From Lomentospora prolificans (lineage: Eukaryota; Ascomycota; Sordariomycetes; Microascales; Microascaceae): DNA of 64,000 nt. The notes under the pieces were generated by a model. The model was not told where the DNA came from. It saw nothing but the letters and a program-made list of their open reading frames with translations, and ran no database searches. Below, one piece after another: positions 24,473 through 34,439 of the stretch (within the stretch, counting starts at the first letter, position 1; the number at the start of each line of letters is the position of its first letter). The position numbers were made by a program, and so were the translations under genes. The stretch lies in the NCBI GenBank assembly GCA_029532625.1, contig JARFXM010000011.1, forward strand, positions 2,989,501 to 3,053,500, given 5' to 3'.

Positions 24473-25225
24473 ATGGCGGACGAAGAGGCTCAGCGTCCCG
24501 CGGCGCAAGTCTATCAATCTCCCGAATGGGAAAGCGCCGGACAAAAGCGGAGCTCGATTATGAGCTGGCTCCGGAGCAGCAAGCCTCTCATCCCAGCCGG
24601 CGCGTCAAAGGAGGCGCCCATCAATGAGCCCGCCCGAGAACCCTCAATTGATGTGGGCACCTCCACCGATGTGGACACCAGGGCGCCGGTGGCAGGCAAA
24701 CCGTCGTTCCTAGATAATTATTTCCCTCCCGACAAGAAGTATCTGGGCCTCAGCCGGGATTACTTTCTTCTTTTCGTCGCCACCCCCGCAATTCTCATCC
24801 TACTCATCGTCCTGCCGGTCGCGCTGGGCGTGGGACTTTCCGATCGAGACAAGGGCCAAAACCTGCCCTTCCCATCGAGTTCGGACGGGCCTTGGAAAGG
24901 CGACATCACATACTACGAGCCGGGAATGGGAGCTTGCGGCATGGTGAGCAAGAGCAGCGAAATGATTGTAGCTGTGTCGCACAAGTTATGGGACTCGATT
25001 CAGCAAGGGGGTAACCCAAACACCAACACGTTATGCGGCAAGAAGATTCGCGTGCGGAGGGACTTTGTCGAGGAGAACAAGGGCGAACGATCCGTCGATT
25101 TGACCGTGGTCGACCGGTGCACCGGCTGTGAGCCAACCGACCTGGACATGTCTCCCATGGCCTTCAAGAAGCTTGCTAGGGAAGTGGATGGGCGCGTGCT
25201 AGCGACTTGGACGTGGCTCGAGTAA
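24473..25225 (+). CDS. Membrane-anchored RlpA/expansin-like double-psi beta-barrel protein
   Basis: Single exon, 250 aa. Residues 1-96 are hydrophilic with no signal peptide. A strong transmembrane helix spans about 97-121 (YFLLFVATPAILILLIVLPV). The rest (about 140-250) is a double-psi beta-barrel of the RlpA/expansin/barwin type: GDITYYEPGMGACG near the start, then LCGKKIRV, VVDRCTGCEPTDLDMSPMAF and a terminal GRVLATWTWLE. The Asp of VVDRC is in the place of the conserved expansin-fold acidic residue. The topology predicts a type II membrane protein with the barrel outside the cell or in the secretory lumen. Related fungal proteins are secreted and act on or bind the cell wall; the enzymatic role is unproven. 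The start is the first ATG in frame, with a good context. Confidence 0.8.
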   Translation: MADEEAQRPAAQVYQSPEWESAGQKRSSIMSWLRSSKPLIPAGASKEAPINEPAREPSIDVGTSTDVDTRAPVAGKPSFLDNYFPPDKKYLGLSRDYFLLFVATPAILILLIVLPVALGVGLSDRDKGQNLPFPSSSDGPWKGDITYYEPGMGACGMVSKSSEMIVAVSHKLWDSIQQGGNPNTNTLCGKKIRVRRDFVEENKGERSVDLTVVDRCTGCEPTDLDMSPMAFKKLAREVDGRVLATWTWLE

Positions 25226-26004
25226 CCGAAGTAACATGATTTGACGAAGCATGGGGTCATGGCTGATAATGTAGCAGGATTCGCGTTGGGTCGGGACCTG
25301 ACTTGACGAAATGTATATGTGTACGAGACTACTGAATGAACTTAGGTCACAAACTTAGGTCACAGAGGGCATGCGCCGGTTGTTTGTGGGTTTTTATATA
25401 CAATTTATTTTTATCTTATTCGAATTTACACACAGGGGGGTTAGAGTATTGAGATCATGGCGACATGGTGAACCGAACTCGGCACGCACGCAGACAAAAA
25501 AAAGGGGGGGGGGGGGCATCTCTCCATTCCAAACCGAGCGTAACGACATGACCGGGATAGGAGGATGAGAACGATGAGCAAGAAAGAGAGTGGTATCGCA
25601 GCCAAGAAGCAAAAGCAGAAAAAAAAAAAAAATCAAAAAGCACCGAACCGTCCGCAAGCCGTACCCGCACCAGACATATCTTTCCCCGGTCGCCTAACCT
25701 TGAACCTTCTAGCGGACATGACCCTTCCTCCAATAAGTTTTTTCGCTGATTAAAAAACGGTACTCCCATGTGACGAAAGGACGAGGGAGGGATATAAACA
25801 AGGGATCAAGATAAGTGGGTGAGAGATAGCAAAGAAGAAAAGAAGGCCAGTATTAACATCTTGTACACGCCGCTGGACCCGGACCAACCTGTATCACCCA
25901 ATCCAAAGTGATCTGTTATGTATATGGTCATACGTCATGATTGCTTTGGTAAAGAGAAAACAAGAAAATGAATAATGAAGAAAAGTGGGTTGGTCTGGGC
26001 TGGC
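25226..26004. other. Intergenic region between convergent genes
   Basis: Holds the 3' regions of two convergent genes. It contains an A8-G13 run at 25496-25516 and a run of about 14 A at 25619-25632. Frames here are shadows of low-complexity sequence. Confidence 0.4.
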
Positions 26005-27152
26005 TTATAGAGGCCAAGATGCCGGCTTGGCCTCGGCACCAACTTCGTCCGCGGGCTTGATCTTGTGGGCTCGCAGCGGGTGCACCAGCGGCTCTGCCAC
26101 GATGGGTTTGGGATCCATCGGCCCTGTCGTTACTGCCGCAGCCATGGCGGCAGCATTGACAGTTTCGCTGCCTTCAGCAGTCCAGAGTCCCGCCGCCTGA
26201 AGCTTGGCCAGATGGAGCGGAAGTGGAACCGCGAGCTTGTCGGCCTGGGGTCCACTATACGCTGTCGGGGCGGAGATGCTAGGTACATAGTCTGATGTAC
26301 CCTGCTCGGAGCGAGAAAACGCGTCAGAGGAGGCAGTGGAGGGTCGTATGAAGGCCTTTACCGAGTTGATGGCCTTGGAGTAGGAAGTGGTTGTGGCGGC
26401 GGACCGGATGGAGGCGGCATCGGAAGCCGTGAGGCCCTTTTCCATGTTGTCGGCGTCGGGCGAGGTGGAGCGGAACTTGATGGCGAGGCGGTTCATGCTC
26501 TTGGGGAGGGTGCCTCGGCGCCACTTGTAGAAGATGAAGAGGATGCTGATGAAGAAGGCGACACCGGCTAAAGGGTGTTCACGTTAGTCACCTTGGTCAC
26601 TATGGTAAATAGGGACACGGGAGGAGGGGAAAACTCACCAATGGCGCCAAACGCTACACCGCCCATATTGGCACTCGCGCTCTGCGTGGGTAATGCCGCC
26701 GAAGCATCCGTAGGAGCCTCGCCAAGGACCTCCGTCGCTACCTGCGTCGGCTCCACTCCCTCCGAAACTAAGGCTAACGAGTCATCCGGCTGCACTGACA
26801 TGGAGAAATCGCCGTCGACGAACGAGCCCTCGGGCGCGGGCGCGGGCGCAACTTCGGGGAAGACCACCGGCGCCGGCACATCGGTCGCAACGGGGGGATC
26901 CGACGCCGTGAGGGTGATTTGGGGCTCTACGATGGCGGGGGTGAGTTCCGGGATGGCAGCAGCGACAGTTTCGGCAGCTGGAGGTTGGAAAAAACCAGAG
27001 GTGAGAGCTAGTGTGGGTTCGGCAGTCGGCGGGGGAGGAGGGACGATGAGATTGGAGGGGACGTTGCCCTGGGCGAAGGGGTTCGGGGCAGAGAAGGGGT
27101 TGAAGGGGCCAGGGAACTGGCGAGGCCTTCTTCTCGTGTCGAAGCCGGACAT
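26005..27152 (-). CDS. Pro-rich single-pass membrane protein of unknown function
   Basis: Two exons on the minus strand, 27152-26639 and 26567-26005, with a 71-bp phase-1 intron, give 358 aa. Residues 1-168 are rich in Pro, Ala, Val, Glu and Thr, begin FDTRRRPRQFPGPFNPF and lack a signal peptide. A single hydrophobic helix at about 169-187 is built across the splice (GAIAGVAFFISILFIFYKWRRR), with the positive stop-transfer side C-terminal. The tail (188-358) is Ser/Ala-rich with an RSEQGTSDYVPSIS patch. The pattern (extracellular Pro/Thr-rich stalk, one helix, cytosolic tail) resembles fungal wall-stress sensor-like or Mid2-like proteins, but I recognise no specific domain. The splice is supported by restoration of an uninterrupted helix. 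Confidence 0.65.
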
Positions 27153-30100
27153 TGTCGTCTTGTGTCTTGGGAATCTGTGGTGTGCTGTCAGCTATGCTCA
27201 CAGGTGGGTTAGGTTTGTCCTTCTCTTCATAGCAACTTACTGAATAGAAAGATGAAAGAAGGTGAGGTGAATTATAAACCGTAGTAGTGGAAGACTGAAT
27301 GAAATCAAATACACATATCTGGCCAGCAGGATTTGTAGAAGAGAACGACACGCTGAACGAGATCCCGAAAAAAGAGAAGGAAACGAAAGTAAAAGAGAGG
27401 AAAGAGAGGAAAGAAAGGAAAAGAAATGAGAGGAAAGAGCAGAGCGGAAGAGCGCTTGATCAAGGATGAAAAGGAAAGCAAGAAAGAGAAGAGAGTGAGT
27501 TCAAAACCCGGTCAAGTGTCGGAGGTAGGTTGGGGTGGGTCGAGGATATATTGAGTAACCCGACGGGAAGGAAGAAACATTACAGAATGCCGGAGAGATT
27601 TTGAGCTGGACGAGGAAAGATGAGAAGAGGAAGAAGATGGTACGGCAAAGAGCGAGAGGCGAGAATAGAACAACAGCGGAAGCAATGGGAATGACAGATC
27701 TGGGGGTGTGCATGCATCACGGGAATCCAAGTAGCCGGAGCCGGGACGTATAACGGTTTTCCTCTTCTCTATCTCGCTCTCTCTTTGCAGGAAGCCAGTA
27801 GGGAGGGTGTGTAGACTGTCTCCTTTTACGCTTTCGCCTACATGCAGGTTCACATCATGTCAATTGAGTGGTAAAGAGCCCACAGCTCGCTCATGTCGGT
27901 TGCAAGCGGTGTGTCTGTGGCAAGCAAAGGTGATGGTAAGGCGTTTCATGTGTGTAGGCCTGAGAGCCAGAGAGGTGCAAGAGGCCACTATGAGACCAAG
28001 ACAGGTTGCCGTTACCCCAGACGATGTGAAATAGACTGAAACATGGTGGGAGAATACGTCAATAGAGCCGCACCAGACATGGCTATTTTCTCGAATTATG
28101 CCAGAGCACGAGATCGGACGAAGTACAAGACGGTATTGGCTGGCGAGGCAAGAGATCTCTCTGGCGGCCTCGAAGGTGTATTTAACCGGCCTGACGATGA
28201 CTAGATGACCAGTCGATCAAGACCTTGGGGATCACTGGATGATCTCTTCCGGGGGATTCTCCCCAGTAGTGTTGTACTAAGAGGGGGAGAGATTTGAGAT
28301 CAATTGACGATGGACTGGGCAAGGGTTCGAGAGAAGGGAACCGTTCGGGAAGGGCGTTCGCTCAACCAGATGAAGGGATGGAATGGTCGGCCATTTGTGA
28401 GAACAGTACAGAACAAGAACAGGACCGTCGGTTGTAACGCTGAGGGCTTGCAAACTGGCGATCTGAGTGGGAGAGAGACGGAGACAAGGGCCCCCCGTCG
28501 AGGAAAGGCCACATAGTGGCACAGCCTGGGCGACAAACACGACCAGTCGCCAGTCGCTGGCTGGCTGGCTATTAAGCGTTTTCCAATTTTGGACGCAGGG
28601 CATCCTGCTACTCCATGGCAATAACCAGCAAGAGGTGAAGGGTCCGGCCATGGCCCCAAACATGCCCAGCGCCATCCCGGTCGGGTGCATCGCCGTCCGT
28701 GCTGAAGCAGCCATTCTGACACACGCCGCGTCTCGGATCTCAAGTGCACCAGCGCAAAGACGCTGGCTCCCCGCATCGAGGCTAAATTGAATTGCATCAG
28801 GTATGGGCAATCCTCATCTGGTACAAATGTTCAGGTGAGCGAGTCGCGTGCCTCACAGAGGAAGCAATGCGTCTCTCCATTGCTCTCCGAACGGCGCGCC
28901 TGTTCGCCTCTGCGTCATTCCGTGCTCGGCATCTGCAAGGCTTGATCGGATGCGATAAAAGCAATGGAAGCGATTATTCTACGATTTTATTGTTACGCCT
29001 TGGGATCGGAAAGTATTCTTTCCCTGCACGGAAGCTCGCCTCTGCGCTCTGCCGAGCCGGCATCTGGAACCCTCCTGTCGTGTAAGTGCTCGCTTCAGCT
29101 CCTTCTCCCGTTCTGAATGTTGTGACACAAAACCGGAGAAATAAAGGTATTGTCCTCTTCAAAACACCGCCATGCTCAATTGTATACCGGGAACTGCGAG
29201 GCGGCTCTTCTCCCCGAGGCCCACTGATGAGCCGCTGTCAATAGAAAAATTCTCCTGCCGATTCATTCGAGCGGATCGAGAAAGTGACAAGCCTCTCGTC
29301 GTCCATGATTGTTATATCCACTGGTGCTGTGAGCTGTTTGCCTCGTTCTTTTATCTGTCTGCCTTGTTCTGTCTAAGGAGCGGACAACACCGGCCACCGT
29401 CACGTTCCATGATGGCCGTTCGGTGCCTCCGGTTGATCACTGCGTACCATGTAATCTGCAGCAGCCTACTGTTCATCCCAACAGCGATGGATCATCCCCT
29501 CTCGCTCTTTCGTTTCCGGCCACGTTGGATGCTACTCTCCACAATCGAGCACCCAGCCCACCCGAACCAAAGTTGGCATCCTCTTGGTCGACTGTGCTTC
29601 CCTTTCTCTTGCGCGTTCTTCTAGACGTTCCATCGCCACCGAATTCTTCCGCATGAAAGCGCGAGAAGCAGCTCTCGCCCAAACCAGACTTGAGTGTCCG
29701 TTGGGTCCGTTTGGACAGACTTGCGACGAGGGGCCTTTTGAGTCAAGAGGATTTGCGTCGACGCAGGCACCAGGTTCGTAGTCGAGATGAGGCGGATTCA
29801 GATCGCCACCGGGGATAGCACGCCACGAAACACCACCAACTTTGGGTTGACATCAATTGAAGTTGCGAGATGTGAGAAACCCCAGACCCAGATGACCAGC
29901 TCTAGAAGGAATGACTTTCTCGACTTTCATCCCAATCACCGACCGTGATTTCTTTTTTTGGTTGTGATTGTCGGGTTCTCATCGACATCCTGAAGTCGGA
30001 CGAGCGCATGAAAGATGCCCGATGCGAAGACCCGTATATAGAAACTCTGCGTCCTTCGTAGCCGCCCTTGCCCAAAGCCACAAAATATGGTTCTGTTCAG

Positions 30101-30855
30101 GCGGTAAAATACAGATTGTTTTGCATTCTCCGGTCTGTCCCTCCACACAGGTGTCTTCTGGTGCTTCATGTGCCGTCCCACAGCGACATTATCATCCGGT
30201 CGCTGACGTCAATTACGACCATTCGAGCATCTTTTTCTCTCCTTCTTCGCTCTCCGTGAGCGCATTTCCCGGTCCTGTGCTCTCTCTAGCGAGACGGATG
30301 GCGCGAGGCCTGTCGACGAGCGACACGCGGCCGCACGCGGGGCCATCAGTGGGTCTTACGAGTCGCTGGAAGACAGGTCAAGATTGACTAGATTCCTGGT
30401 TGCGAAGGGGGCGTTGAAGTTTTGCTTTCCTGGCATGCGTTGATGTGAGCGTGTTTGTTGATGAGAGTGGCGTGGGTGTGTGTCCAGGTGTACGCATTTC
30501 CAGGACGAGGAAGCGATCCTGGTCTCTTTCAAAAAGTCTGACCCTATCTCCTAGGACTGGATCACAACATTGATGTCACCATTTGAGACGTAATACAAAA
30601 TGAAATACACAGGAAATCAGTATATTTGCTGGTAATACAGCGAGGATATGTGGTCTAGAAAGTGCGCCCGGTTAACGACTCATTACAGCCCGTATCAGAA
30701 AAATGACCGGCCCCCTTGGCTCCATGTTCCGCGTCAAGCAAAATCGCCTTTTTTGTTTCCTTTGGATCATCCGCCACACCAGGTTTCGTCTGGACTTTCC
30801 CCCATAACTCGCCCTCATGTGACTCTTCTACGAGAGTCTCTCAACGGCAGATCAC
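27153..30855. other. 3.7-kb gene-poor tract
   Basis: The left part is the promoter of the minus-strand membrane-protein gene. Beyond it no frame has convincing coding character. A frame around 29390-29656 (+) has plausible composition (Pro/Ser-rich) but no start, domain or splice support. The right end is the 3' flank of the PLAC8-family gene. Confidence 0.35.
27361..27510 (-). promoter_or_regulatory. Polypyrimidine (CT-rich) promoter tract
   Basis: The plus strand is almost pure purine from about 27361 to 27510 (GAAAAAAGAGAAGG-like runs). Read on the coding (minus) strand this is a long CT-rich tract 200-350 bases before the ATG at 27152. Such tracts are common in core promoters and leaders of filamentous ascomycetes. 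Confidence 0.5.
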
Positions 30856-31535
30856 TTACTGACCAGGGTAAGCCATGCCCTGGTTGGTCTGGTACTGCTC
30901 CTTCACGCCACCCTCGGCAAGAAGGGCCTCGCGGTGAGCGGCCTCCTTGTCCTGCTGGATGAGAGAGCAGCAGCCGCAGCAGCAGGAGATGAGGAGATCG
31001 CTGATGCAGCTACCCTCGATGTTGTATTTGGCGCGGACATCGGCGCGCTGCATGGCGAGGGGAATGATGGAGAGACCAACGCAGGCGGAACCGACGAGGA
31101 GAAGACACTAGTTGGGATTTGTTAGTGTTGCTCGTGACGGTGACCAAGCGTCGTTTTCTTAAACGACTAAATATGAGCGGAAAACAAAGAGTTAAGACGT
31201 ACAGAAGTGTTGATGGGCTCATAGCCATCGAGGTTGGCGTTCTTCCTCATGCGGTGATGGGTCTTGCCAAAGGTGACGCAGGGAACGCAGCAGGTGATGA
31301 GGCAGGTGTCGATGGGGTTGAAGCAGTCAAAGAGGCCGGCGAACCAGGATTGGGAGCCCTCGGGAGACTTGGAGTTAATAACCTCCGCGGGCTTGGCGAG
31401 TACGTCGTTGAGGCGGTTCTTCCAGTCCTCGACGTCGCGGTCATCAATGGGACCGGGCTTGGCGCCGGGAGCGGCGGAGGCGGCGTGTGGGGCGGGAGCG
31501 CTGGCCTGGACGGAGGTGTCAACGGGAGCAGCCAT
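30856..31535 (-). CDS. PLAC8-family Cys-rich protein
   Basis: Two exons, 31535-31203 and 31107-30856, with a 95-bp phase-0 intron, give 194 aa. The N-terminal 60 residues are Ala/Pro-rich and disordered. The PLAC8 domain covers about 66-160, starting WFAGLFDCFNPIDTCLITCCVPCVTFGKTHHRM. It then has a hydrophobic stretch across the splice (CLLLVGSACVGLSIIPLAMQ) and ends DLLISCCCGCCSLIQQDKEA. The CC-x-PC and CCCGCCSLIQ motifs are diagnostic of the family, which in plants and fungi covers small membrane-associated proteins linked to metal (Cd, Zn, Ca) handling or size control. No function is shown for this one. A TATA-like element lies 50-60 bases before the ATG on the minus strand. Confidence 0.88.
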
Positions 31536-31588
31536 TATTGTGGTATTGGAGAGGAGAAAACAACGAAAAAAAGGGGTATCAATAATAG

Positions 31589-31597
31589 TATATATAA
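31589..31597 (-). promoter_or_regulatory. TATA-like element of the PLAC8-family gene
   Basis: The minus strand reads TTTATATATAC about 55 bases before the ATG at 31535. Position and sequence suit a TATA box, though the closeness to the start codon would imply a very short leader. Confidence 0.35.
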
Positions 31598-33885
31598 AGA
31601 GAGCGGTAAGAAAAGGTAGACAGCGTATGTGCCTAGTGGAACGAATTGGTTCAGTTGAGGAAAAAGAGCGACGATGGAGAGAAGATGGATGGGAAAAGGG
31701 AGTCGGATCTGGAAGGGAGAGAACCTGGACTAACCATAATATATCCTACAATTGAGATCAGGACGTGCGAGGACCTTCACCCTCCTCCTCCCCGTCTTCT
31801 CCCTCGCATTTGCTGAGCAACGACAGTCATCTTGGGAACCGCAATTCGAATGCCCACAAGGGCAAAGCGCCCCCTTTCAACACACCCCCGCCGCGAACGC
31901 GCTGGCTTACGCAGAATCCTTGTTTCTCTCCTCACACCTTGTGGTCCGCCCTAGTCCGTCCGTCATGGTGGGCCTCCTCCCACTTCCGACCACAAAGACG
32001 GCGAAAGGTTGGCACGAGGAGGAGGAGGGAGGTGAACGAAGCATGTCACCACCATGTCTCTCTCGCCTTGACTACACGAGGGTCCCCTGCCAGGACGGGG
32101 GTCAGGCCATCCCGGGCGAATAAGCGTGCACTGGGCTGTCAATCTCGAGGCCGCGAACTGCAGCCACAGAGCCATGGCTCCTGGGGAACCCTTGTAGCCG
32201 GCGACTTGTCGATTCTTTGTTCGCGACAGAGGACGAGATTGTGACGGGCTTTGTGCGTGAACTCGGATACAAACAGCCGGAGGTGATTATGGAAGCGAGA
32301 GTGGACATACTGCGAGACCAGGTCTTCTCCCCCTTTACGAGAGGTTATCATGAGATGAGAATCACATGGTAATCGTGCATGCCGCAATGCATAGCTCTTC
32401 CGCGAGAGGTATCGCGTAAAGACAGATAAGGCTAGAGAGAAGCACCTTTTGCGAGAAATGGTGATAGGCATGTCACATCCGACCCTCCAGTCGTTCTTGC
32501 GCTACGTGATAGGCGGGCTGGGCCAGGTATCAGCCACAATTCCGTCGAACCGTTTCATTTGGGCAGAGGTGTTAGCGTCCTCCAGTCCTCAGCCCTTCCT
32601 TGGCGTCTTTGGTGGGAGGGTATACTTGATGTGTTCGAAGCGCCGGCATTCACATGGGTTCCAGCATAAAGTGGAGATAATTGTATTAATACAATCAGGA
32701 AAAAAGACGACGAGAAAGGAAAAAAGAACAAAAGACAGGGCAAGATCCAAGATTGCCAAACAAAACGGAAAGCGTTGCGAGATGGGACGACAAGATGATA
32801 TCCAGACGGAGATGCGATTGTCAGTCAGACGCAACAACAATTGCCCGTAGACCCTTGCAAAGCCGGTTGGACCAGATCAAAGCAGACTCATACCGACACA
32901 CACTGGAACATAATATTAATAGATGTCGAGAATCGGGTCCTCTCGAGAGTGGAGCACAGTCTGGTCTCGACTACTCAAAGACTCGGATTCTTTTTTACAC
33001 ATGTTCTTGCATGATGTGGAGTCGCGAAGGCTTCCGATGGTTCGGAGGCGGTGGTGCCTGGAGCTATTATCGTGCCAATCCTTGCCCCTCCTTAGCAGGT
33101 CCTTGGACAATGGATATCTCTGGTGTTTGGGATGATTACAGCGAGCTAATTTTAGGGGCTAATTTTACTTGGTGTCTCAGACTCAGCCCGCCAGGCGCTG
33201 GAGCACCTGCAGGGTCGTGCTGCACTAACCCATGTCCGCAATTTCGTAGTACTAGTATTAGTAGGACCTGATCATCGAGGTGAACAAGCGCCAGCATCGT
33301 CATTGCTTCCTGGGTTCGAAAAAAAGGGTAATGCTTTCAGCATTTTCTGTTTTCACGGTTGGCCCTCGCTTGGGCATGGAATGCCTGAAAGGACTGGTCT
33401 ATGATTTCCAAGGCTGCTGATAGGAAGTTCGTCCCCGGAACCACCATCGACCGAGCTCCTTGTGTCGAAGTGTCGAAGAGCGTGGCGCACTCTTGTATTT
33501 AATTTCTTGGCAGCCCTACGAGCATGGAGATCCAGTCACTAAACAACATGATTACGTTTTGGCCTGGAGAAATACAAGCAGCCTCGGAGCCGGGCGGCGG
33601 CTTGCACCGCCTCATCGGTCGTGGTTGGATCAGAGTTTTATTATCGACGCTCTCGTTCTGGAGCAGACCCACACGATGGCAATGTGACGCTGCACTTGAG
33701 ATAGGGCGAAAGACGTCCCGTCCGGCATTTGGCTGCTAGCCGAGGATCAATTGGGTGCACTGCTGATGCCGCCCGGTTGGCAGGTGAGTGAGCGAGGCGC
33801 CGCGGACAAGCAGAGCACTGGTTCCGCTCTGACCCTGAAACGGAGAATCACCCTCTTGCTTGCCGTTTGTCGGCATCTTCTGTGG

Positions 33886-33919
33886 TCTTTTTACCTCGCG
33901 AGTCTTTTTACCTCGCGAG
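33886..33919. repeat. 17-bp perfect tandem duplication
   Basis: The unit TCTTTTTACCTCGCGAG is present twice without mismatch (33886-33902 and 33903-33919). It lies in non-coding DNA. Confidence 0.95.
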
Positions 33920-34439
33920 TAAGCTTCTGCGACACCACATTTCCAAAGTGGCAGACAACAAGCATCAATTCATTTTGATTTGGACAGGTATTCCCCACCA
34001 ATGTCCTGATAAGGTGAGCTTGGCGAGGTTCGCGATGTCGAGCCACTAGAATTTCATCTGTCGTCTTCCTCGAAAGCTGCGCTGTTGGTCAGCCTCTGCC
34101 CCCCCTCCGAGCGAGAAATCCGAGCCTTTGGTCTTAATGTTTGTCCGAGCCCCTATCAGTCAAATTCTCCATTGTCTGCAAAGAGTCCCGAACAAGTCAG
34201 CGTGGCATTTTCTGCCCAAGTTGTTGCCTCGCATCCTTGCCACACGGATTGAAGCCCTGCCCGCTAATCATGATTGTCGCAATCGAAAAATAACCTGAGA
34301 AGAACCTCGCGCTCGGATTGGATTGTCATTCCATGCGTGTGTATTTATACCAATATCGTGTGTTCGCGTTGATGCTATACTTGGTCGTGTACATTGAATC
34401 CAAGTTGTGATCTCCCTATCGGCCACTGCCTGGCTATTA

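Larger units (their letters stand above)
31536..34439. other. 2.9-kb intergenic tract
   Basis: The promoter of the PLAC8-family gene is at the left and the 3' flank of the MutY gene at the right. No supported coding frame lies between. A perfect 17-bp tandem duplication is at 33886-33919. Confidence 0.4.

Noticed and set aside
28277..28810. Two overlapping minus-strand frames of 165-177 codons.
   Set aside because: Both frames are open by chance, and neither has a domain, splice support or fungal-like codon choice.
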